Assembly (NCBI GenBank): GCA_964417895.1
Contig: CAYQJS010000018.1
Coordinates: forward strand, 21,258-85,257
Source of the DNA: CAYQJS01 sp964417895
Lineage (GTDB): Bacteria > Chloroflexota > UBA6077 > SHYK01
DNA length: 64,000 nt
Reading direction: 5' to 3'
In this document: positions 18,302 to 26,095 of the stretch, one piece after another
How the letters are laid out: each line of letters opens with the position of its first letter
How positions within the stretch are numbered: the first letter of the stretch is position 1
The notes under the pieces: generated by a model
What the model saw: only the letters and a program-made list of their open reading frames with translations
Told to the model about the DNA's origin: nothing
Database searches by the model: none
Position numbers and translations under genes: made by a program

Positions 18302-18985
18302 CTATTTCTTTCGGAGATAGAACCGGGTGCGCTGCGAGTCCTCCTCGATGGTCGCCAGGAGCTTGTTGCCGGTCAGGCGGCTCCAAGCAGGTACACCCTC
18401 GCGCGCCGCGGGATCGTCGGCGATGACCTCCAGCACACGCCCGGAGTCCATGCCGCGCATGGTTGACTTGATGAGCGGCGTTAGATTCGCGCACGTAAGC
18501 GGGAGGCCATTGGCATTCAGAACCGCGTCGGCTACTGGCGTTTCCTGTTCGCCTGCTGTCGCATCGCCGGGGGCGACGATTCGAGCGTTTAGCGTGAACC
18601 GTGCGACAGCCGGGAACAGACAGGAGTGCTCGTCGCACCCCTGGTAGTGCAACGCCGCCCGCAACGTACGGTCGCCGAGCGGCACCGATTGCTCTGCCTG
18701 GAGCGGAAGCACGACCTCGAACGTTCCGCCGTACGTCATCAAGTCGTCGTCCGCTCCCGTTAGGCGGTACGGCTGCCCTTGCGGGTAGATTGGCTTGCCC
18801 GGGTGAATTCCTCTCTGTCCCTTGACCTCGAGCCGAAGAGGAATCAGGAACTGCTGGTTGGTTGGGTTCGCCTGGACGTGATAGCCGTGGTCTACGACCA
18901 CGGTAATCCGGGCCTCGACGCTGCCTCCAGCAGGGAGCTCGGCGGGCGGCGGGGCCTGGACGGCGATTATCGAGTTAGGCGCCAT
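18302..18985 (-). CDS. DsbD-alpha-like domain fused to a TusA/SirA-like domain
   Basis: A 227-residue protein of two parts. Residues about 1-140 resemble the N-terminal DsbD interaction domain, with paired cysteines in HYQGCDEHSCLFPAVARF. Residues about 150-227 match the TusA/SirA sulfur carrier (NGLPLTCANLTPLIK with its single Cys, VLEVIADDPAAREGVPAWSRLTGNKLL). No signal peptide is visible, unusual since DsbD-alpha is normally periplasmic. ATG 18985 has a GAGGTGA ribosome site; GTG 18994 would overlap the redoxin stop. The fusion links disulfide exchange with a sulfur carrier and sits between a candidate selenoprotein and DsrE. Confidence 0.82.
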   Translation of the reverse strand: MAPNSIIAVQAPPPAELPAGGSVEARITVVVDHGYHVQANPTNQQFLIPLRLEVKGQRGIHPGKPIYPQGQPYRLTGADDDLMTYGGTFEVVLPLQAEQSVPLGDRTLRAALHYQGCDEHSCLFPAVARFTLNARIVAPGDATAGEQETPVADAVLNANGLPLTCANLTPLIKSTMRGMDSGRVLEVIADDPAAREGVPAWSRLTGNKLLATIEEDSQRTRFYLRKK

Positions 18986-18990
18986 TGATC

Positions 18991-19488
18991 TCACCTCTCC
19001 TGAAGAAGTTCATCGAGACGAGCGGTCAGGCCGATGAGCCTGGCATCGAAGTGCATAGAGTCGAGCAGGGAGTAGAAGCGAATCGTGCCTTCCGGGTCGA
19101 CGATGAGGTTCGAGGCGATCGGGATCTGATCGCGCGGCAAATCGGGCAGCACACCGTCCGGCGCGTAACGGACAGCCACCGCGCCGTCGAGGTCCAGCAG
19201 CACGGGGCAGCTGAACTTCAGCGAACGCGCCCACCGCGCGGCCTTGGTTTTGGATTCCTTGACGTTGATCACGAACACCTGGACGCCCCGGTCGTGGTAC
19301 CTCTGGTGAAGCGCTATCAGATGCGGAGCCTCCGCATTGCAGAACGGTCACCAACTGGTGCCGAAATGGAGCACGACGAACCGCCCGCGCTGTTCGGCCA
19401 GCCCGTGCGTCTCTCCGTCAGCGCTGGTGAGCCTGAAAAGCGGGGCGGTCTCTCCGACCATGGGTTGGGGCAATGCGAGAGCAACCAT
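18991..19488 (-). CDS. Candidate selenoprotein: thioredoxin/peroxiredoxin-fold protein with UxxC motif
   Basis: Reading TGA 19350-19348 as selenocysteine (U47) gives one uninterrupted 165-residue redoxin from ATG 19488 to 18991. GGAGGG lies 8 nt before the ATG. The N-terminal part (VGETAPLFRLTSADGETHGL, then GRFVVLHFGTSW) and the rest (PFCNAEAPHLIALHQRYHDRGVQVFVINVKES, then VDPEGTIRFYS) are both AhpC/TSA-thioredoxin sequence in the same frame. The TGA sits exactly at the first position of the C-x-x-C active site (W-U-P-F-C). A hairpin 10 nt later fits a bacterial SECIS. Ordinary gene callers would start at about 19278 and lose the active site. It heads the operon with the DsbD-alpha/TusA-like and DsrE genes. 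Confidence 0.85.
19321..19350 (-). promoter_or_regulatory. Putative bacterial SECIS element
   Basis: Directly after the in-frame UGA (19350-19348) come 10 nt and then a perfect 7-bp stem AUGCGGA/UCCGCAU with a 3-nt GGC loop (19337-19321). Known bacterial SECIS hairpins lie immediately downstream of UGA, with the apical loop about 16-37 nt away and a G among its first loop positions. Here the loop begins at +18 with G. The hairpin lies within the coding sequence, as in E. coli fdhF. Confidence 0.72.
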
Positions 19489-19506
19489 CTTTCTGTCCCT
19501 CCTATA

Positions 19507-19555
19507 GAAGAAGCGCTGCCTTTGACCGTGCTCCGATCATAGGCAGCGCTTCTTC
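19507..19555 (-). promoter_or_regulatory. Long hairpin in the leader of the selenoprotein operon
   Basis: A perfect 15-bp inverted repeat (GAAGAAGCGCTGCCT at 19507-19521 and its complement at 19541-19555) with a 19-nt loop ends about 7 nt before the GGAGGG ribosome site of the redoxin gene. It could be a terminator/antiterminator for read-through from the upstream regulator gene, or control translation. Confidence 0.55.
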
Positions 19556-19594
19556 CCTGGCTCTTACCAGGGGCTTCTTTTGTTCTTCTTTTCC
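19556..19594 (+). terminator. Hairpin plus T-rich tract, plus-strand orientation
   Basis: CCCTGG-N6-CCAGGG (19556-19573) is followed by GCTTCTTTTGTTCTTCTTTT. On the plus strand this looks like an intrinsic terminator, although no plus-strand gene ends here. It may stop antisense transcription entering the regulator gene. On the minus strand it lies between the regulator stop and the redoxin leader hairpin. Confidence 0.4.
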
Positions 19595-19601
19595 TGCGTC
19601 C

Positions 19602-22600
19602 TCACCCAGTAGCGGAAAGCTGCTCCAGAGCGCGGCGGGCTCGGGCTTCGCCGGTCACCGCGCCGAGGCGCTGAAATGCGTCCAGGGCTCGTTGTAGCCA
19701 GACCTGCCCGCTGCGAATGTCTCCGCCCTCGACCAGCGCGAGTCCCGACTGCAAGGTGCAGCGGGCCGCCTGGTAGGGCTGCCCGATCCTCTCGAACCTC
19801 TCGGCCGCCAGGGCGAAGAGCTCCGCCGCTTCGCCGTCCTCCCCGCCTGATGCGCACGCTCCTGCGACGTCGGCCATGGCGTTCCACGCGTCGCTTCCCC
19901 ACGTCCGTGTCTCCTCGGCCGCGTCGGCGTGCTCTTTGGCCCGCTGGATGTCGCCGAGGGCGGCATACGTCTCGGCCGCGACCGGATGAAGTAGCGCATC
20001 GCAGGGAGGGCAGGCGCCGTAGCGTTCGCGGGCCTCAGCAGCCGCGTCGATGGCTTGCTGTGCGGAAGCGACGTCATCTCGCTCCAGAGCGTCCAACGTG
20101 ATGGTGGTATAGATCCGACTCATGAGATGCACGGCCAGCGGTCCATCGACGGCCAGGTCAAGGGCCCGGTCGAGGTGGACGCGCGCCGCCGTGTGGTCGC
20201 CTCGGTACACGGCTAGCTCGCCCAACCGTTGCGAGGCGAGCGCTTCGCCCGTGGTCGCGCCTAGCGCGCGGTGCAATTCGTGGCAGCGTTCGAGATAGAC
20301 CTGGGCATCGTCCCACTGGCCCCGCAGCAGCAGCGACTCCCCGAGAAGGCACGAGGCGAGGGCTTCTGCCCGCCTCGCGCCCGTGCGGCCGGCCAGCTCC
20401 AGCGTGCGGCGCGCGTAGTCGTCCACCGCTTCGAGGGCCACATCACCATACAGGTGATACTCCCCCAGTCAGAGGTAGGCGTCGCAGAGCTCGGCGAGCT
20501 GCGGAGCGTCGGACACATCCCCCAAGTGATCGATCACGAAATGAAGGCCCCGCTGCCAGTCGCCATGAGAATGGAAAACGAGCGCCAGCGTGCTGTAGGC
20601 GGCGATGGTGTCCGCGACTTCGCCGTGCTGCTCGGCGAGGGCGAGAGCTTCCTCAGCGGCCCGCACGCCCGCTTCGTAGCTCCCCCGTTCCCACTGCCAG
20701 TGGGCACGAACGCGCAACACACGGCCTCGCTCCGCATCGTCGGGTCGGTCGGCGAGGACCCTGTCCACCTCGTCGAGATGGCTCTCCGCGAGGTCAGCGT
20801 CATGCTGGGCCAGGCACGCATGGGCGGCCTTACGATGCAGGCGAGGAAGCTTTGCCATGTCGTCCGCTCCGGAAAGGGATCCGATAGCGGACGCATACGC
20901 TGCGAGCTCCCGGCCGGTCTCGCCCATGAGCGAGTACCGGTCCCCCAGCTTTTCGGACAGCTCCGCCAGCAGCGCTGGCGCAGCTTCCGGCGCGCCCGTT
21001 GTCCCAAGCAGCTCAATCGCGCGCTGGTAGGCCTCGACCGCCGCCTCGTTGGCATGAACTGCAGCGGCTCGATCCCCAGCGGCAATCAAGTGAGGGACAG
21101 CCTGACCTGGAACCTCGCTGCGGAGATGGTGGTATGCCAGAGCTTCCGTCTGCGCCTCCAGGCCATCGGCGTAGAGCGTCTCCAGTGCGGCCGCAACGCG
21201 CCCATGCAGCGTCGCTCGGCGTGCCCGGCTGAGGCGCTCGTAAAGCGCCGCCCGGTGCACAGGGTGGTTGAATCGGTAGCCATCGGCCGCCTCATCCAGC
21301 ACACGCCCTGCCAAGCATATGTCGAGAGCGTCGAGCAACTCAGGCTCCGACAGATCCGCGGCGGCACGGAGTACGCGGTACGGGACCTCCCGACCCGCGA
21401 CCGCCGCCAGGTTGAGCGCGGCGCGCGCTCGGGGATCGAGACGCTCGATCCGGGCGACGACCAGCTGTGCGAGCTGCGCGGGCACGGGCGAAACCTGACC
21501 CGTTACGCGCCAGCGGCCATCCACCTGCTCGAGCTGTCCGCTCTCCCGCAGGGACCTGAGAGCTTCCTCGGTGTAGAAGGGATTTCCCGCCGCCAGCTCG
21601 TGCACCGCGTCGAACACAGTGCGTTCAACCGGCGCTTCGCCGAGCAGAGAGCCAACGAGAACGTCGCTCTGGCGCGCGCTCAGCCGACCCAGCTCTATGG
21701 ATGAGCAGAGGCGCTCTCGCGTAAGGGCCGCGAGCAGCTGGCCGAGGGACGTGGTCGGACCGGCCTCTTCGGGTCTGTGTGTACTCAGGATGAGGACCGG
21801 AGCGTCCTTCAGGGTACGCGCCAGGTAGTGAAGGAGCTGGAAGCTTGCTTCATCGGCGGCGTGCAGATCGTCGAGGACCAGCAGCACCGGAGAAGCCTCA
21901 GCCAGCTTGCGCAAGAGATTACCGACCGCGGCGAAGAACCTCTGCCTGTCGCCAGTTCCGCCGCCAACCCGCTGCCCGGGGGCAGCGGAGGGAATAAGAC
22001 GCCCAAGCTCCTGGTCCGTCTTCCCCAAGAGCGAGCGCAGCTCCCCGGCCGACGTTGAGCCGGCGAGTTGTTGGAAAGCCTCGACGAACGGGCCGTAGGG
22101 GAGCCTCCCCTCCTGTTCGTAGCCGGCTCCCACGAGAGCCGTGCCGCCTCTGCGCCGGATCCGTTCCGCTACCTCGCGGCAGAGACGAGTCTTGCCGACG
22201 CCGGCCTCGCCGGCGACGAAGATCAGCTGGCCATCCCCTGCGAACAGGCGCTCGAGCACGTCTTCGAGATCATCCAGCTCTCGGTCGCGACCGACGAGGA
22301 CGGCGTCGTGGGCGGCGGCGCGAGATGGGGAGGCCACCAACCCGGCTCCCAATCGTGGCGCGGGAGCAGGGGGGAACCGGCCGGCCAGGATCTCCTGGTA
22401 CAGGCGCTCACTCTCCGCCTCGGGCTCGGCGTCCAGCTCCCGCTCGAGGGCCTGGCGGAGCTGTTGATACTGGCGCAACGCCTGGTGACGCTGGCCGGCG
22501 TGCGCGTATAGAGACATCAAGAGCCGATGAGCCTCCTCGTGCGCTGGCTCTCTGGCAACGGTCTCGCGAAGCGCGGCAACTGCAGCTTCGACGTGTCCAA

Positions 22601-23147
22601 GCTGCTCATGGAGTTGGGCGAGCTCAATCAGCAGCCCGAGATAGCCAGCCGCGAGGACTTCGCGACGGCCGACCGCCCATTCCTCGTACCGATCCTCTGG
22701 CAGGAGGTCGCCGACGTACAGCTCGACGGCCGACTCGTATCTGGCCGGGTCTCGGCTTCGGCGCGCGGCGTTGGCGGCCGCCTCGAACTCGTCCACGTCG
22801 ATCCATAGTTCGCCACGTGCCCGCAGCGTGACGAGGTCGCCCTGGAGGTGGAGGTACGACGAGGCGGTGGACGGTGGCAGATCAGGCTCAAGAGTCCGTC
22901 GCGCCACATACAGGGTCTTGTGTAGGTTGTTGGCGGCTGCCTCAGCGTCGAGATCGGACCACAGGAGGTCCATAACTTGCTCTCTGTGGAGCCGATGCCC
23001 CGGCGCCAGGGCGAGGAGTTTCACGAGGCTCTTGGCTTTCCGCAGTCGCCACTCCGCGTCGTCTAGCACCCGTGGGCCGACCGACACACGGAAGTCACCG
23101 AGAAGTCGGATTCGCAATACTGGAGCAGTATCGTCCGGAGGTTGCAA
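19602..23147 (-). CDS. SARP-type transcriptional regulator with AAA ATPase and TPR domains, in-frame TGA
   Basis: An AfsR/SARP-like regulator of about 1,181 codons. The N-terminal OmpR-like winged helix (about 10-95) includes GDFRV and a KAKSLVKLLALAPGHRLHRE segment. A BTAD bacterial activator domain follows (about 100-250), then an AAA/STAND ATPase with Walker A GEAGVGKT (313-320) and Walker B VLLVLDDLHAAD (about 421-432), then long TPR repeats. A TGA at 20469-20471 splits the TPR region, yet homology continues in the same frame to 19602. The stop replaces a residue in DAYL-x-LGEYHLYG, perhaps TGG to TGA. TTG 23147 is the longest start, but it lies in a palindrome shared with the divergent MFS gene, so TTG 23117 is also possible. 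Targets unknown. Confidence 0.85.
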
Positions 23148-23150
23148 CCT
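23139..23150. promoter_or_regulatory. 12-bp perfect palindrome AGGTTGCAACCT at a divergent gene start
   Basis: The palindrome lies at the junction of the leftward SARP-type regulator and the rightward MFS gene and overlaps the longest possible starts of both. It is a candidate autoregulatory operator. If so, the MFS gene begins at ATG 23154 and the regulator at a start further inside. Confidence 0.4.
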
Positions 23151-23153
23151 GAG

Positions 23154-24461
23154 ATGCCTCTGCCCTTCAAGCCCTGGATTTTACAGCGGCGCATGGCCAG
23201 GCCTGGCGGTGCGGCCGCGGCCGAGCCCGTCCTTGGGCTCGCCGCCAACTGGCGCCAATTCTCACTACTGGTCATCGTCAATGCGTTCGTCGGGGCGATG
23301 GTTGGGCAAGAACGCGCCGTACTGCCGTTGATCGCCCGAGACGACTTTGCCATCGCGTCGTCCAGTGCGGTGGCCGCTTTCATCGCAGCGTTCGGCCTCG
23401 CCAAAGCCATAGGAAACCTGGTCGCCGGGTCCGTGGCCGAAACAGCGGGCAGGCGGCGGGTCTTGCTGACCGGCTGGCTCTTCGGACTGCCGGTCCCCTT
23501 CATCATCGGTTTTGCGCCAGATTGGTGGTGGATAGTCGCCGGGAACCTGCTCCTGGGCGTGAATCAGGCACTGGCCTGGTCCATGACTATCGTCATGAAG
23601 ATCGACCTGGTGGGACCCAGGCAACGCGGCCTCGCGCTCGGGCTCAACGAGTTCGCTGGCTACTTCGCCGTGGGTGTCGCGGCCTGGGGAGCGGCCTGGC
23701 TCGGGGCGAGCGTTGGGGGGCGCCCAGCGGCCTTCGCGCTTGGAACCTCCATAGCGGTCGCCGGCTTGCTGGTAACGGCTCTGTTTGTGCGGGACACGCT
23801 TGGCCACGCGCGCCTCGAAGAGCGCGGAGCCGGGGATGGTGCCCCGTCGCTCACTTTCCGCGAGGTATTCGGGCAGGTCAGTTGGAGCAATCGGACCCTG
23901 TTTGGCTGCTCGCAGGCGGGACTCGTCAACAACCTCAACGATGCCCTCGCCTGGGGCCTGTTGCCTCTGTTCTTTGCAGCGAGCGGCCTCGACCTGGGCC
24001 AGATTGGCGTGCTCGCCGCAGCTTACCCCGTCATCTGGAGCATCGTGCAAATAGGAGCTGGCGCGCTCAGCGACCGCATCGGACGAAAGGCGCTGATCGT
24101 GTTGGGTCTCGGACTCCAGGCTGGAGCGCTCGTTGGCATCGGCCTCGGAGATGGGTTCTCCACCTGGCTCGCCTGGACCGTCGTCTACGGTCTCGGGACA
24201 GGGTTCGCATATCCGACCCTGCTCGCAGCAGTCGCCGACGCAGCGCACCCGAGCTGGCGCGCCAGCGCCCTGGGCGTCTACCGCTTCTGGCGCGACGGGG
24301 GATTCGTGGTGGGCGCCCTGGCGGCCGGCGTGCTGGCCGACGCGTTCGGAGGCGCCGCGGCGATTCTCGCTGTCGCCGGTGTCACCCTCCTGTCGTCGGG
24401 AATAGCTCTGGCGTCGCTTCGGGAGGGGAGGGCCGTTGATGGACACATGGGGCGCACGTAG
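23154..24461 (+). CDS. MFS transporter
   Basis: A membrane protein of about 435 residues with roughly 12 hydrophobic segments. It has the MFS signature after helix 2 (NLVAGSVAETAGRRRVLLTGW) and its repeat in the second half (GALSDRIGRKALIVLGLG), then GTGFAYPTLLAAVADAAHPSWRASALGVYRFWRDGG. It probably exports or imports a small organic molecule by proton coupling. It is divergent from the SARP-type regulator and may be its target. The start is uncertain (TTG 23142, ATG 23154 or ATG 23193); I choose 23154 because GGAGG lies 12 nt before it. Confidence 0.9.
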   Translation: MPLPFKPWILQRRMARPGGAAAAEPVLGLAANWRQFSLLVIVNAFVGAMVGQERAVLPLIARDDFAIASSSAVAAFIAAFGLAKAIGNLVAGSVAETAGRRRVLLTGWLFGLPVPFIIGFAPDWWWIVAGNLLLGVNQALAWSMTIVMKIDLVGPRQRGLALGLNEFAGYFAVGVAAWGAAWLGASVGGRPAAFALGTSIAVAGLLVTALFVRDTLGHARLEERGAGDGAPSLTFREVFGQVSWSNRTLFGCSQAGLVNNLNDALAWGLLPLFFAASGLDLGQIGVLAAAYPVIWSIVQIGAGALSDRIGRKALIVLGLGLQAGALVGIGLGDGFSTWLAWTVVYGLGTGFAYPTLLAAVADAAHPSWRASALGVYRFWRDGGFVVGALAAGVLADAFGGAAAILAVAGVTLLSSGIALASLREGRAVDGHMGRT

Positions 24462-24517
24462 AATGACCCCAACGTAGGCGTCAACAACAGAACCTATAAA
24501 CGGAGAGGGAGGTAACT

Positions 24518-25360
24518 ATGGCCGTTCAGACGGAGAAGCAGTACGAGACGGTAAAGGTCGAGCGTGAAGGGGACGGGATCACCTGGGTCATCCTGAACCG
24601 GCCCGAGAAGCGCAATGCCATGAATCCGACCATGCACCTGGAAATGGTCGACATCCTGACCGATCTCGAGGTCGATCCTGAGACCAGGGTGCTGATCCTC
24701 ACTGGCGCCGGCGAGAGTTGGTGCGCCGGCCAGGACCTGCGCGAGTATTTCCGCGGGCTCGAGGGCAAGGCCGCCGAGCAAAGGCGAGCCGGATGGGCTT
24801 CCCAGGAGTGGCGCTGGCGTCGCCTGTTCTATTTCCCGAAGCCCACGATCGCGATGGTGAACGGCTTTTGCTTCGGCGGCGCCTTCACGCCGCTCATCGC
24901 TTGCGACTTCGCCATAGCCGCCGACACCGCGACGTTCGGGCTGAGTGAGATCAACTGGGGCATTTTCCCGGGCGGCCTGGTGAGCCGAGTGCTGGCCGAA
25001 GCCCTCTCGTACCGCGACGCGATGTACTACATCCTGACGGGCGAGCCGTTCGACGGCAAACGCGCCTCCGAGATGAGGTTGGTCACCAGCTCTGTCCCGC
25101 GAGAGCAGCTGCGCGACGAGACGCTCAAACTCGCCAGGATCCTCCTGCAGAAGAATCCGCACGCCCTGCGCGCTGCCAAGGAGGTCTACAAACACTGTAA
25201 GACCATGGACTATGCCCAGGCCGAGGACTATATGTCGGCGAAGAGCACGGCGCTCCGGTTCACCGATCCGGAGAGGGGCCGCGAGAAGGGCCTGCAGCAG
25301 TTCCTCGACGACAAGTCCTACCGGCCGGGGCTGACGAATTACAACCGCCAGTCAGAGTGA
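24518..25360 (+). CDS. Enoyl-CoA hydratase/isomerase family, hydroxycinnamoyl-CoA hydratase-lyase-like
   Basis: A 280-residue crotonase with the patterns WVILNRPEKRNAMNPTMH, GAGESWCAGQDLREYF, KPTIAMVNGFCFGGAFTPLIACD and FGLSEINWGIFPGG, including the catalytic Glu of SEINWG. The layout and C-terminus (REKGLQQFLDDKSYRPGL) match p-hydroxycinnamoyl-CoA hydratase-lyases, which cleave feruloyl- or coumaroyl-CoA to the aldehyde and acetyl-CoA. An AGMDL motif common in that group reads AGQDL, so the substrate could differ. GGGAGG lies 8 nt before ATG 24518. It opens a rightward catabolic series. Confidence 0.87.
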   Translation: MAVQTEKQYETVKVEREGDGITWVILNRPEKRNAMNPTMHLEMVDILTDLEVDPETRVLILTGAGESWCAGQDLREYFRGLEGKAAEQRRAGWASQEWRWRRLFYFPKPTIAMVNGFCFGGAFTPLIACDFAIAADTATFGLSEINWGIFPGGLVSRVLAEALSYRDAMYYILTGEPFDGKRASEMRLVTSSVPREQLRDETLKLARILLQKNPHALRAAKEVYKHCKTMDYAQAEDYMSAKSTALRFTDPERGREKGLQQFLDDKSYRPGLTNYNRQSE

Positions 25361-25479
25361 CGCCTAACCCTCGCGCCACGCTCGGTGCGCGGCGGGGAGG
25401 AAAATCGCTACTCGCTCGGGCTAGTACTGCGCGGACTAGGTGGGTCGCCGCTTGAGCGCCGCCGTTCTAAGGAGGAGAC

Positions 25480-25968
25480 ATGCCCGCGGTTGTTGGTCTC
25501 GGCCACGTCGGGTTCTACGTGTCGGACTTTGAGCGCTCCCTTGACTTCTACACGCGGGTCCTCGGTTTGAAGGAGTCTGATGTGGACTGGCAGCGCCGGT
25601 TCGCCTTCCTGTCAGCCCATCCGGAAGAAGAGCATCACGAGGTCTTCTTGATGGATGCTCCGGACCGGGTCGAACCCGGGGGAGTGCAGCAGGCGTCGTT
25701 CCGTTGCGCCAGCCTCGATGACGTTCTCGAGTTCAAGCGGGTCTTCGCCCGAGAGAGCGTACGGATCGACCAGGAGGTCACGCACGGCAACGCCGTGAGC
25801 ATCTACTTCTTCGACCCGGATGGGTATCGCCTCGAGGTGTACTGGAAGGCCCCTCGCGAAGTCCATCCGCCGTTTGCGGCGCCCATCGACTTGACGAAGG
25901 ACAAGGACGAGATTATGCGGCAGGTGGATGAGGCAATCGCGCGGATCAGGCCACCGGCCACCGTCTAA
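25480..25968 (+). CDS. VOC (glyoxalase/extradiol dioxygenase) superfamily protein
   Basis: A 162-residue single VOC unit: GLGHVGFYVSDFERSLDFYTRVLGLKES at the N-terminus (first metal-ligand His), HHEVFLMD in the middle, and NAVSIYFFDPDGYRLEVYWKAP with the usual Glu ligand. This favours a metal-dependent lyase, isomerase or dioxygenase acting on an aromatic or keto intermediate. AAGGAGGAG lies just before ATG 25480. It lies between the hydratase-lyase-like gene and the acyl-CoA dehydrogenases, hinting at a shared aromatic-acid route. Confidence 0.88.
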   Translation: MPAVVGLGHVGFYVSDFERSLDFYTRVLGLKESDVDWQRRFAFLSAHPEEEHHEVFLMDAPDRVEPGGVQQASFRCASLDDVLEFKRVFARESVRIDQEVTHGNAVSIYFFDPDGYRLEVYWKAPREVHPPFAAPIDLTKDKDEIMRQVDEAIARIRPPATV

Positions 25969-25996
25969 GCAGGGTCATCGAAATGTTCCATAGGAA

Positions 25997-26093
25997 TCTG
26001 CCACGGCGCCCCCTCTCCCTAACCCTCCCCCACGAGGGGGGAGGGGACAGTAGTACTCCCTCCCCCTCGACGGGGGAGGGCTGGGGAGAGGGT
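25997..26093. repeat. Paired C/G-rich palindromic repeats
   Basis: Two mirrored copies (CCCTCTCCCTAACCCTCCCC... and ...GACGGGGGAGGGCTGGGGAGAGG) separate the VOC gene from the next frame. The last GGGGAGAGGGTGA acts as the apparent ribosome site for ATG 26096, so the repeat may supply translation signals. Confidence 0.75.
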
Positions 26094-26095
26094 GA

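Noticed and set aside
20469..20471. In-frame TGA in the SARP gene as a second selenocysteine.
   Set aside because: No Cys-like redox context and no hairpin of SECIS form; a TGG to TGA change explains it better.
25997..26093. CRISPR-like array from the repeated C/G-rich units.
   Set aside because: Units are palindromic, unevenly spaced and lack unique spacers or cas genes.
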